Assembly: GCA_038503035.1 (NCBI GenBank)
Contig: JAVSML010024702.1
Span: forward strand, 496,001-560,000
DNA: 64,000 nt
Reading direction: 5' to 3'
Origin: Crocodylus rhombifer
Taxonomy: Eukaryota > Chordata > Crocodylia > Crocodylidae
Shown: positions 43,401 to 54,360 of the stretch, piece by piece
How positions within the stretch are numbered: position 1 is the stretch's first letter
Layout: each line of letters begins with the position of its first letter
Notes under the pieces: model-generated
Seen by the model: only the letters and a program-made list of their open reading frames with translations
What the model was told of the DNA's origin: nothing
The model's database searches: none
Made by a program: the position numbers and the translations under genes

Positions 43401-44780
43401 GTCCAGCTGTGGTGTTGAGGAAATAGCACAGAGCTTGGGTTGCTTTCTCAGGGTCTGGCAAAAGATTTCAGGGTTTGATTTAACTGTTTATTATTTATGT
43501 ACTTGGTTGTTTTATGGTTTATGTTGTTTCCCGTGGAAACAAGTTGCCCCAGGGGAAATAAAACTGTGCTTTGAAAAGTGACAACGTGCTACACATCCCA
43601 TTAGGGTCTCTTATATGGGTGGAGTAGAAGAGATTTTTGTTCTTTGAAATTAACTAGAACAGGACATAGCAGGTTCATTATGTGAAGGTAAAAGTACTGA
43701 ACCAAAGTAGAAGGAAGTGTAGCTGGTTAACTTGGCATGATCACCTCTTCTTTGGAATGGAAATAGGCCTTTCAAATTAGCAACCATTAATTACTGTAGC
43801 TCAGCATAAAACCACGTGATGCAACAAGGTTTCATCAAAGACACAAAAGGCCTGAAGGAAATGCCTGTGTTTAAATCCCAAAGATAAGCAACAGGCTTCC
43901 AACAGAATTATTATACAAAATAAAATTAAAGTCCAAAGCCAGAAACAACTGGAGAGCATGGCATAGAGACATCAGCGAACAGATGTTGTTGTAAAATGTC
44001 ATTTCTATTCTATGAAAAATTCCAACATTTTTAAATTTGTTTTCAATCTAAATTAGAAGAAAACTCAAAGTTCAAAATTTCTCAGTGGGCAGAAATTTTA
44101 AAAAAAGTAATTAAACAGTGTTAAATAATTCAGTTTAATATCAAAATACTATAATACAAAATATGCTGGTATATTAAAATTAAAATTGATATTTTAATGT
44201 AATATAACAAACAAAGCAAATTAATTGATGTATTCACATGAAACATGCCAGTTTCCAGGAAGCTGCATCTTCAGGTGGAAAACTCTGTTAAATATTTTTG
44301 ACCCATTCTGAAAATGAGCATATGCTGATTTGAATGAGTTTGAGTCTCAGAGAGTTCAGAGCAACAGCCAGATTTCTCCAAAGGGCAGAGGCATTTAGAT
44401 CTAAATTTTCAGTTGGAGCTATCCTCTAGAAGTGATTAAATGTCATACCGACCTTAGTACTGTCTCATATGAATTAGATCATAGAGCTTTTCCATTTTAA
44501 GAAGCCAGTTCAAACTTGGCAAAGACAAGGAAGACAGATCCTTCTAATTAAGGAAGTAGCCTTCTACAGATAGCGTTGAATCTGCAAGAGCCTCCAGGGG
44601 TCACACTAGCTCCTTCATAGCCATCCCCTCTTGCTGCTTAATGAGGAGCCACACCGCTACTTCCTAAACCGCCAGCAGGAATCAGAGAGGGGTAGTGCAA
44701 CTGCATCCTTACACTCCCCCGATCCACTTCTGTACATGTAACTGTGTGAACTAAGTACCAAAACCTTGGCCTGGCAAGAT
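43401..44780. other. AT-rich stretch, no gene recognised
   Basis: Very AT-rich between 43980 and 44240. No frame above 80 codons, no element boundary identified. Confidence 0.5.
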
Positions 44781-44889
44781 GCAAAAGGAGGAGGGACCTT
44801 CCCAGCACAGTATGCTCGACACCACGCTACAGGTTAGTCATTATCTAATACCTTCCTTGAATGAAATTAATAGGTTCAGTCAGAAAAAC

Positions 44890-45145
44890 TACGACTCAGT
44901 AGTTCTGCAAAAGTTGGACTGTATTAGATTTGGTACTGAATGTACCCAAACTGACTCTTGAATACTGGGAAGTTTGCAGATGCTGCCACAGAAAGAAACA
45001 TTATGCAAAACTATGCAAAGAAAATGCTGTGCATGCAGTCACAGAAACTGATAATACACATAGCAGGTTAACTGTTCATGGGAATAGTGGCCCCCACAAA
45101 ATAAAGAAAACTAACTGTAGAATTAAATGGAGATCCTCACCTTGT
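44890..45145 (+). pseudogene. Ty3/Gypsy-like Gag zinc-knuckle relic
   Basis: Frame 44930-45148 contains CRCCHRKKHYAKLC, an exact C-x2-C-x4-H-x4-C zinc knuckle (residues 16-29 of that frame). Immediately upstream, in another phase, LDCIRFGTECTQTDS (about 44915-44958) fits the cysteine-containing segment that often precedes the knuckle in vertebrate Gypsy-type Gag. The two pieces are joined by a frameshift. No protease, RT or LTR was recognised nearby. It binds RNA in intact relatives; this copy is a fragment. A host zinc-knuckle gene cannot be ruled out on so short a segment. Confidence 0.45.
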
Positions 45146-45148
45146 TAA

Positions 45149-46342
45149 ACCCAATAGAGCAGAGGTCATCAAGGTTTTCTGGTGGTTGGAAAAGGGGATT
45201 CGGAATGACCCAGCTTGGGTCTAAGCTGGATGGGCACTAGGATCCAGGCACTTCCACTGCTTCTCCCTGCCATCTGACTGTGGTGCATGACCTGGGAAAC
45301 TCCCTTTTACCAGAGCCCATGTCAACAGACTTCAGCAAGGTGCAGAGAGATCTCCTCTGCCCAAGCCTTGGGTGTCTGACTGTGGCATTGTGTTGGCAAA
45401 ACCTCCTGCTACATAATGACACCAAAGCCACAGCTCCATGGGCCAGATCCAAAGGTCCCATGCATTTGATTTATTCCATGGGAGTAGGCTGTTGGTCCTG
45501 CCATAGAAGAACTTGAAGTACTACTGAAAAAGGCATTCCTGGAAATCAAGGTTACATTTCAGACAGAGAACTGAAGTCATATCAGCAGTAAACAGTAATG
45601 TTGTTAGTAACTGGAAAATGGTCTGTAGAATGTAAGTATAAAGGTTTGGAAAGACTACGTGATGTAGTGATCATGGGTTTAGAAGCTCTCCTGCTTGTGA
45701 AAGGTTTATACTGGTTAAACACATAAAATAGAGATCTCTTGCTATTGTAAACATGAAATAGAAAATAATGAACCTAGGTAAAAAAACAGTTTCAACTAGG
45801 AAGCACAGGATTCGTGTTTAAATCCTGGGGTAACAACTGCTGCTCCACCCATGAAAATTCCTTTAGTCAGATTGCCTAGTGCAGGTTCTTGCAGGCACTC
45901 ACATGTATGGGGAATTCAGAAGTTACAGGGAAGCTATTGTACTAGTTGACTGGATAAGTGGAATGATGGTATTAGAAAATCAACACAGTCTCTAAGAATA
46001 AGCCTAGTTCCAGAGAAATCTAATAAAACTGGAGAAAAAGTACTCAGCCTTGGAAAGAATTAATTCAAGGAATGGGTGCAGAAAAGCACTTTCATTTGGG
46101 AAACACACCCTTAATAAGAAAAATCCTAGCAACACTACATTTGATAGGCACTGTTTTCTGAAATGGTCTCTTGCTGTCTCTAGCTTACTACAAATGCTTC
46201 ACAAGTTGGTAGTAAAGAAGTTTACAAGGAGGTGGTCCATGAAAAAAAACCCATTTGAAATGTCATGAAGCCCCACACAACGATGTTAGAGACAAAATAT
46301 CTGGGGAAGTATTATATTTACAAGAGTAGCATTTATTTACTT
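45149..46342. other. No gene recognised
   Basis: No domain-bearing frame. The short frame at 46050-46268 is lysine-rich without a recognised motif; whether it belonged to the Gypsy-like relic upstream cannot be told. Confidence 0.4.
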
Positions 46343-46350
46343 ATGTATAG

Positions 46351-47426
46351 TAGGGTGGTGTGAAGCTTCAGGTGATGATTCAATTCGGAGGAGATTCAGC
46401 CTGAGTCAGGGGCTGAATCTCTGAATCTGAATCAAATCGGGGGACTAATTTAAAGGCTCAAATTTATTCAAAGCTCTCCGAATCTTCACAAAATATTCGG
46501 AGAGCTTTGATGATTTGGACCATCCCCGATGGTTGCAGTAGGGAGCTGCAGCCACTTGGGACTGGCATGTACTAGGACTGTGGGGGTGGGGGGCTGGGGG
46601 AGGGGACCATGGAGGGACCTCTGCCAGTCTCCCCAATTCCCCCTGCTCCCCTGCTCCCCCAGCTCTCAGACCCCCCAATCCCCCCCATTCCCCCAGGCCC
46701 CCCATGGCTGCCCCCACCCGCTCCAGCTCCTGGTACTTTGAAAAAAAAAAGCCCCAGTGCTCACTGGATGTTGGCAGGCCGCCATCCACTGCCTCACACT
46801 GCATGGGGAGCTCTGCACAAGCCCCCTAACCCTCCCCTTGCTCCTCCACCCCTCCCATGGGTGCCCCAGCTCTGGACCTATAAGAAAAATAAAAACAAGA
46901 AAAGACCTGGGACTCACCACTCCTGGTGCAGCCTCAGGGCTTCAGGGGCTCATGCAGATCCCCCCCATGTGGTGCAGGGCAGTGGCAGGGAGTGGGGAAT
47001 CACCTTCCGCTGGCAGAAGCAGTGAGTCTGGGGGTTTTCTTGTTTGTTTGTTTTTTTCTTAAAGGGCTGGAGCTGGCTTGGGCAGGGCATCTGTGGGGGG
47101 GCTGGGGGAGCAGGAGGGGGTTGGGGGGCTCATGCAGAGGCCCCCGTGCAACATGGGGCAGTGGGGATCACCCCCCACCTGACAGCACCCAGTGAGTCGG
47201 GGCTTTTTTTTTAACAGGAGCCGGGAGCTGGGGCGGGTAGGGCAGCCATTGCCAAGCTGAGAGCATGGGCAGAGGATGAGCCTGGCCTGGCTGGTTCAGA
47301 GATTTGGAGATTCACGGCAGCCGAATCTCCGAATCAGATTCGGCTGAATCGAACCGGGACAGTGATTCGACTCACCAAATCCAAATCCAAATCTGAAGCA
47401 AATACTAGCCACCTCGCACAGGCCTA
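46351..47426 (+). mobile_element. hAT-like foldback element, TAGGGCTGTGC family, full copy
   Basis: Flanked by identical 8-bp ATGTATAG copies (46343-46350 and 47427-47434). Ends TAGGGTGGTGTGAAG and, inverted, TAGGCCTGTGCGAGG. Subterminal GATTCG/CGAATC-rich blocks lie at both sides (46376-46510 and 47295-47400). The core is a GC-rich array of units of about 160-180 bp, the left ones inverted relative to the right ones, so the core folds back. Frames running through the core (for example 46609-47025) are proline-rich and not credible. The copy is non-autonomous, 1076 bp. Confidence 0.82.
46704..47249. repeat. Inverted and tandem core units of the hAT-like element
   Basis: ATGGCTGCCCCCACCCGCTC ... 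AAAAAAAAGCCCCAGTG (46704-46769) is the inverse of the segment at about 47188-47249 (CAGTGAGTCGGGGCTTTTTT ... GGGCAGCCAT). An inner pair is formed by 46870-46920 (TAAGAAAAATAAAAACAAG ... GACTCAC) and 47020-47070. The right half is also tandem: GGGGCTCATGCAG recurs 180 bp apart (46945 and 47125). Confidence 0.75.
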
Positions 47427-47434
47427 ATGTATAG

Positions 47435-48717
47435 TGCATGGACCAGTCCAAGGAACTCAGAACAGAACACAGATATAGCATGGTCTGATGAGAGTCCAGC
47501 AGACAAAGGCTCTTACTTCCATGATCTGAGGTGTGAGGCCTCTATGGTAGCCCATTTCCCTAGGAAAATCACAATTTTACTTTCAGACTTAGCAGCTCCC
47601 ACGTAAAGCCTGCACTAATTTCATTGGGTTGATTTCACCCTAATGTTTCACATAAGTCTCAGGCAGGTGCTTCTGGACCAATCAGCAGCTTTTCTATCTT
47701 TAATGATATTTAAAACATGTCTTTCTGCCCATCATGCAAATGCCAACCTTTTGTAACAGCATTCTAAACCTTGCCTGTGACTTTATCTGCATTCCTGACT
47801 TTGTTATAGTGAAAGGAAGTGTTGTCAGTTCTAGAAACACAAAGGCGTAGGGCCCGATGTTGTGCCAAGGGTGATTAATTCAGTTATTACCAGTAGCGTC
47901 AGGTACACCAGCTGTTGTTGCCAGTCACCCATGTCCCCTATTTCTGTGTGTTTCTTTTTCAGATGGACCCACTCTGATTGAAACCGATAAAAAATCAGTA
48001 GAAGAACTTAGTTTGTTGAACCAACCAATATAGATGGTGACTTGAATGGACAAGCCCAGGGAGCATGTAGCTCTAGAAGAATGCTACAGCTAAGGGTGAG
48101 CAACTGTATGAAGGACAGGGGACAGTGAAAAGTGCCCTCCTCCAAGCACAGTCCCCATCCCAATGGAGTCAACAGACAACTTTCCGGCACTAGATACTAT
48201 AAAGAGTTTGTGGAGGACCCAACACCAGAATTTGCTCTGGAACTGGAAAATATCATCAAATCCTTCCCATGCCAGCTTGAGGAAAAGCTACTTCCATTTA
48301 TCCCCCAGTCTCCCAGCCCAGGGACTTTTTATATGCTCCCAAATATCCACTAAATAACCCTGGCAGACCCATCATATTGAAGTATATTGAAGTATGGTAA
48401 CCTCACTGGCCATGTCCAGATGAGTGTGGATGTTTGGTTCCCCAGAGACAAATAGCAGTGGCGCACCTTGCACCACAGCTACTTGTCCCCAAAGAACACA
48501 CATGTCATGTGCACTTTGGTGAGCAGCAAGTTACCCCAAGGGCAGTAGGGGAGGCTGGGGCCAGTACAGCCTTACCTGGGGCCTCCCAGGGCTGCAGCTA
48601 CAACGAACCTGCTGTGCGGAGCCTGGATGGCAGCAGAGCAGGGCTCTGGGTAGTCGAGCTCTGTTTGTCAGCTGTGCGCACTGCCCATGCATGTGCCGCT
48701 CCAATTTTTTTCCCACG
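47435..48717. other. No gene recognised
   Basis: Unique-looking sequence to about 48360. From about 48405 (GGCCATGTCCAGATGAGTGT) to 48717 the GC content rises and short-element motifs appear, ending in the palindrome at 48718. No domain-bearing frame. Confidence 0.4.
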
Positions 48718-48757
48718 GGTTTTTTTGACCCCTGGATATCCCTGGGTCAAAAAAACC
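48718..48757. repeat. 40-bp near-perfect palindrome
   Basis: GGTTTTTTTGACCC (48718-48731) and its exact complement GGGTCAAAAAAACC (48744-48757) flank CTGGATATCCCT, whose centre GGATATCC is itself palindromic. Only two mismatched pairs remain. It can form a cruciform or a hairpin. It may mark the end of a GC-rich element at about 48405-48760. Confidence 0.85.
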
Positions 48758-49619
48758 AGTCCACAGCACAGAAGTAGAAGAAGTAAAGAAATGAAACAAG
48801 TTTAGGAAATGAATAAAAAAAACCCTAACTTTTTAATGATTTACCTCCTGTGGGGAAAAAAGGCAAAGTGTGACTTTGTATTATTTTCTCTCACTTAGAC
48901 AGAAAAGCTCAGAAGTGAGAGAGAGTGTGATTTTTTTAAAGTGAAAGTGCTGTTTTTTCTAAACTTACTTGTTATTTCTTAAAATGTGTTACTTCTCTCG
49001 CTATGTAATCATTTTTTAATACTTGTGGAAAAAAGTAAAAAGAAAAGAAAAAAGTATCAATCAAATAAAAAAACAAAACATCAAACAGAAAAGGTTAGAA
49101 TTTTGCCAAAATTCAAATGTTTTAAAATATCAAAAAGTTATCCCCCCAGCCCCCAAATATTTTTTGGACTTTTTCCAAAACATTAAAAAACAAGCAAACC
49201 CTAAAAACAAAACAACCCCTCCATCCCCCACCCCCCATCGTTCATGAAACCAAATTTTCAAGAAAAACATGTTTTTTCCTAAAAATTGGAGCAGATAATA
49301 CTTAGTTCTATACAGTTCTAGCATGGCTGGAGTTGCTGCTAATGCCTTATTGTTTGAGTTTGTATTCGCAGGGGTAGAACTGAGATGAAAAGGTATGTTC
49401 TCAAACTTCACCAAGCAAAATAATCTCTACTTATCAGTCCCCTGGGGACAATAGTAACTACCTTCTTATGATATCTCTGGTGAGTAGTTGTTAAGTGAAA
49501 CTAAAAGTCACTACCAAGGCAATTAGACTTTCATTTTTTCCAGTTTTGATACATTATACTTTGCAACTTTGATACACTAATTACTGTATGAGCCAGAGCA
49601 ACCTCTCCTATCTATGAGG
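48758..49619. other. AT-rich stretch, no gene recognised
   Basis: Lysine/asparagine-coding A-rich sequence (48986-49247) and a poly-purine tract. Frames here are compositional artefacts. Confidence 0.5.
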
Positions 49620-52112
49620 GGAAAGCTTGACTGTTCTCCAACTGAACATTGAAGGCTATACCTCACTCAAGCAATCAGTGCTGGAACACATCACCAGGGA
49701 AATGAAACCACATACAGTCCTTTTACAAGAAACACATAGAGCATCCATGGAAGGTGAAGCCCTCAGACACTACAGAGCCTGCAAAGTCCTTGCAAACTCT
49801 GTGGCCAGCAGGATCCATGGCCTTGCTACCTTCATCTGAAATGACCTGCACCAAGGGACTTAATACCTCCCAGAGTGCAATAGAAGGGAGTGCTGTCCAG
49901 GTCAATGACATAATCATTGTCAATATATGCAAACCACCCTCTGCCATGCTATCGGTCACATCCCTACCTATTTACAACCAGATGACCTTATGTGCAGGGG
50001 ACTTCAATTGTCCAGATCAAGGCTGAGGATACTCCATTAATAGCAGCAACAGATAATGTTTGTCTCTGGGCAAGCCTTAATGACACAACCCCCATATATG
50101 ACCCAAAAGAGCCATGTACCTTCCACTCTGGACATTGGGACATTCAGACAAATGCAGATCATGCCTGATGGGAGGGCGACACAAGTAAAATACCAATAAG
50201 AAAAGTATTTGACAAGTTTCTATCATCTCAGTACAGACCCTCACTTATCAACACTGACAATATGATTTTTCAGCCCACCCTACCCAGCCCAACCCCAAGA
50301 CAGAACTTCATCAGAAGGTGGATTTGAAGAAATACCAAAGGTTGACCAGTGGAAGAGCAAACAAATTAGAGGATCCATCACACACCAACATTGATCAAGG
50401 CTACAACACATTTACAAACTGTTTAATCGAAATAGCCAAATTCTGTGTACTTAGAGGCTGCAGAAGCTGTTATGTATCATGGTGGGACAAGCAGTATGAA
50501 CAGCTCCTTAACATCATCAAGCAATGCAGTGACCCTGTAACTGTAAGAAGAACTACAGAACATCTGGCTACCACATTGAATAATATAAAAAAAGAGAGAT
50601 GGATCACTACCACTGAAGGATTGGATATGACCCACTTGAGCAGACAATCATGGTTGACCATCTGTCACCTTATAGGTAAAGGCACCAAAAAAACACCTTG
50701 CTCTGTGTCAGCAAACTCCATCACAAAAATACTGTGCAACAACAGCAAGTACAGTAGCCCAAACAAGCAACACACAGAAGTGATGAGACACCTGACTAGT
50801 GAACAACTTTAATCACCCAATGTCAACCTTAATTTAACCACTCCCATCTCTAACAATGACTTTGACACAGCATTTAAAGTGATCAAGAAAGACAAGGCTG
50901 CTGGACCAAATAAGATATTCCCAGAATGTGTTACTAAGCTCGGAACCACATTGAAAAGAAAGCCTCAGAACTTCATGTATAAATAATCTAGAAAGTAATG
51001 GACTTCCAAAAATCTGGAGGAAAGCTAATGTCATTGCTATCCTGAAGCCCAATAGACCACAAGAGGATCCAAGGAGCTACTGATCCATCTCACTTCATAC
51101 AAACTCATGAAGCTCATCATTCTGAATGGAACATCAATGATCCCCAGCTCCCAAAAGAACAAAGTGGCTTTCAGGAAAAGCAGTGTACCACTGACCAAGT
51201 TACATTACTTACATCTGACATAGGAAACAGATTTAAAATGAGCCAGAAAACAGTTGCGGTTTTTATTAACCTTACAACCACTTATGATACTATATGGCAC
51301 CAAGGTCTCAAATACAAATCGCACTCTGTGATACCTGACCACAAGCTATGCACTTCCATCATGAACACGATGTCCAGAAGATCATTTAAACTCAAGACTA
51401 GTCAAGGAGAAAAAAAGCAGAGTACAAACTCTGAAGAATGGAGTACCTCAAGGGTCAGTGCTAGGACCAATACGTTTCAGACTTTCCACATAGATCTAAG
51501 TGGTACGTGTACATTGATGCTGCTGCCATAGACAATCACATCCTTCCCTGTGAAGATACCCCAACCTACCTAGTAGTCACATTAGACCATTCCCTCACCT
51601 ATAAACATCACATGCAGAAAGTCAGCAGTAAAGTCTCTGCACAGGTATATGCCTTAAGACGTTTAGCCAGCACAACATAGGGTACCAACTTGGAAGTGCT
51701 CAGAACCCCCACACTCAGCATGGTACACACTCCAACAGAATATTCGGCTCCTGTGTGGTCCAAAAGTTGTCATACTAGAAGCTCAAAACTATACTTAACA
51801 GTCTGCTGTGACGCATAACAGGCTGCAAAACTTACACACATAGACGTATTCCCTGTACTCTTGGGAATTAGACCAAGTGATATAAGAAGACAGACGCTAA
51901 CATCATTATTGGCAATAGAGGCAAGAGAAGATGAAAATCACCCACTCCATCAACTATTAACTGATAGATGGAGGCTTAAGAGGCTTAAAAGTCATAAATT
52001 ATTTATACATGAAGCGCACAAGCTCCTGAGAGAGATTAGGGATGTTGAATCAAAATTGTGGGCAGCAGCAGAGTGGGCCCACCATCGGGAAGGATCAGAC
52101 CTATTCCTTTAG
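49620..52112 (+). mobile_element. Degraded non-CR1 LINE with endonuclease and RT (I/Ingi/Vingi-like)
   Basis: A nearly complete, heavily mutated non-LTR retrotransposon. Endonuclease: MTVLQLNIEGYTSLKQ then HTVLLQETHRAS (49627-49750), VNICKPPS (about 49920) and CAGDFNCPDQG (about 49993-50025). Middle: YDPKEPCTFHSGHWDIQTNA (about 50097-50156) and WWDKQYEQLLNIIKQCSDPV. RT: VIKKDKAAGPNKIFPE (about 50880-50927), motif A AVFINLTTTYDTIWHQGL (about 51256-51310), and NGVPQGSVLGP (51438-51470) in a shifted frame. The usual Y/FADD box is not found; about 51500-51530 appears internally deleted. C-terminus: LEVLRTPTLSMVHTPTEYSA and then GIRPSDIRRQTLTSLL to HHREGSDLFL. The IEG...QETH and PSDIRR motifs differ from CR1. 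Clade assignment is inference. Not functional. Confidence 0.75.
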
Positions 52113-52120
52113 AATATCTT

Positions 52121-52159
52121 GTAGAACCTACTGTCCCAAAATGGGACAGTAGCTTCTAC
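52121..52159 (+). repeat. 18-bp stem-loop just after the LINE ORF
   Basis: Arms 52121-52138 and 52142-52159 pair over 18 positions with a single C-C mismatch and an AAA loop. The inner 11 pairs (CTACTGTCCCA with TGGGACAGTAG) are perfect. It starts 8 bp after the stop codon at 52110-52112, in the position of a 3' UTR hairpin, which in some LINEs is recognised by the RT. Its survival in an otherwise eroded copy is notable. Confidence 0.75.
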
Positions 52160-52689
52160 AAAATAATCTAAATGTAATCTGAATCCTGCTCTTGCTTGCC
52201 ATCACACGGTTGCTCCACATCAGCTTCTTCAAGGTGGGGCCTGAATATGTCTATAAGTTCCTCTCTTAGGTACCTCCCAAGGGTCAACCACATTAATGAG
52301 ATATCACTCACGGTGAGTTAGGCATATCTTCAACCTGCTCCCTCTCCTTGCTTACATGAGGGTTGAAATAGGATCAAAGCTGACATTGACACCACTAAAT
52401 ACCTGGTTAAAGCCCTTATTCATCAGTATGGGGCATTCATAGCTTTTTTGAGTTGATATTCCAGGTGATATCTGGTTGGGATTTTTCCAGTGGACTATTT
52501 TTATCTCAAAATATTGAGTCATGATAACTGAAGCTTGTCATGCCAGTTTTGAAAAGTAAGTTTTTTAGGGTCCAGGATGGATTTTTTGTGTATGTTTATG
52601 AGATAAAACACACTGGAATGTATTGGAGAAGCCAGCAATTACTCTGTGGAAATGGAAAATGAAGTTTTAAATCTTTTGTCACCTTGTAC

Positions 52690-52755
52690 CAGTTCAGGAG
52701 CCTGAGTCTCCCACATCCCAGGTCAGTGTCTGAACTACAAAGCTACTGGCTACTC
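52690..52755 (-). repeat. tRNA-derived SINE fragment
   Basis: The plus-strand order CAGGAGCCTGAGTCTCCCAC, ATCCCAGGTCAGTGTCTGAA and CTACAAAGCTAC is the inverse of a tRNA-like head: A-box-like region, GGGATGTGGGAG arm, then an eroded B box. It resembles the sequence at 10429-10496. Confidence 0.45.
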
Positions 52756-53807
52756 TGAAATGTGTCAGGGCCTATCCCTTTCTCTCTTCCTATATATTTT
52801 TCCACTCAAAAATGTTGAAAGCTCTTAATTTCATCCTGATACAGAACAGGAAAATATCTGTGAACACTCCCATGGCTTGGACTCCTCCATGATCTCTAAT
52901 GTCTCATGTAGGTGTCTCTACCTAAATGCATTTCCATATGTAATCAGGGAAGGGTTGAGTCTGCCATATATCCCTTAATATAGATTATGCTCTCTCTTTT
53001 CTTCATTCACTTGTGTTGAATTGTGCATTGTCCATGAGACATACTGCAGGTCATGAAATGTTTGCTGAAGGAAAGTTGGCAACAAGTCTTCAACAAATGA
53101 GAAATAAATAGCACATTGTTTAAAACAGATCCTATAGTATGCATCCTGTTTGCTCCCCTTCCAGGTGATGTTTTTCCAAAATGATCCTAACTTAAGAGGA
53201 CTTCATCAAATAATTGCAAATGGCTCCAATCAGCAATATGATAACATTCATTTAATCCTAGTGTTTCCTAAAATCTCGGTAGCATAACTAGGGATTGGTG
53301 AGAAAGGGCATAAACCTGGGTGCTAATTAAGGGAGGCTGAGGAGTGGGGATGGGGAAAAAGTCCTTTCTCTGAAGTAAGCATATATTGAACACAGCAATT
53401 TGCAAATCATACAATGGGGAGCTACCAAAAATCTTCGCCTAAGCTAAGATACAGCCTAGTAAAACACAGCATACACAGCTTACTCTAATTTGAAATGTAA
53501 ACCAGGAGACAATAATTGGTTTTACTAATCCTGAGGGCAGAGTGTCTCCTTACAGCCAGGCATTCAGAAAAGCATTATTTAGGTATTCCCAGCTTTTACT
53601 TGTTCTGCGTTATAATGTAAATGTAGCTCTCTGCATTCTGTGGTGAAGCTGTCTGCAACTTCCCTTAACTACATCTCCAGCATGTGTGGTGATGATTGTC
53701 AGATCCTTGCCAACACTTCCCACCTCTCAGTCTGGTCCTGCAGATCTTATGTCTAGGTTCACAGGTGCATCCCTGCCTGGCTGCAGCCATCCCCGCCCCC
53801 CGCCCCC

Positions 53808-53834
53808 CACACACACACCACCACCACCACCACC
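53808..53834. repeat. (CA)n(CCA)n microsatellite
   Basis: A run of five CA dinucleotides passes into CCA/ACC trinucleotides, preceded by C-rich sequence. Expected to vary in length. Confidence 0.9.
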
Positions 53835-54170
53835 CCAGGGTTCTGGGGGAGAGAGGGGACAGATGAAGGAATTAACTCCTGTCCCTGCCTGGCTTCAGGC
53901 AAGCTGTTGAGGTGTGGCTGGGGCTGGCAAACCCCAGCTTTGGTCCCCAGGGTTTCCCAGTGGAGAGGATGCAATGGGGGAGGGGACAGAAGGAGAAATT
54001 TGCCTCAGGGGCCTTGGTAGGCCAGCATCTGGCCACACCTTGCCCCTGCCCCTGCTCCTGCTAGAGAGCAGAGGGAAGGGCCAGCCAGCTCACTGGAGCA
54101 GAGCTCCACCCAGCACAGAGAGCATGCTGGGATGCAGGGGAAGTCTGATTTAGCTTAAACCAGCAAGGAG

Positions 54171-54360
54171 TCTGGAATAGACATTACATAAACCGGTTTG
54201 AGCCAAATCAGTTAAGTCTGATACTATATTCAGCCAGGTTGATCTCAAACTGGTTCAGCCATCTTCAGACTGGTTTATGTGCATGGATGTGTGGTCTGTT
54301 ACAGGTTTAAACCAGTTTCTGATCACTTAAACTGGTTTATGTGTAATGTTTGTCCCTAGC
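54171..54360. mobile_element. MITE with AAACCAGTT motifs
   Basis: The left TCTGGAATAGACATTACATA and the inverted right GCTAGGGACAAACATTACAC share an ACATTACA(CA)TAAACC core. Between them the motif AAACYGGTTT / AACTGGTT occurs at least five times (54191, 54249, 54270, 54306, 54330). About 190 bp, non-coding. Boundaries are approximate and no duplication was confirmed. Confidence 0.5.

Larger units (their letters stand above)
52160..54170. other. No gene recognised
   Basis: Mostly AT-rich, unique-looking sequence, turning GC-rich at 53700-54150. It holds a SINE-like fragment and a CA/CCA microsatellite annotated separately. No domain-bearing frame. Confidence 0.5.
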
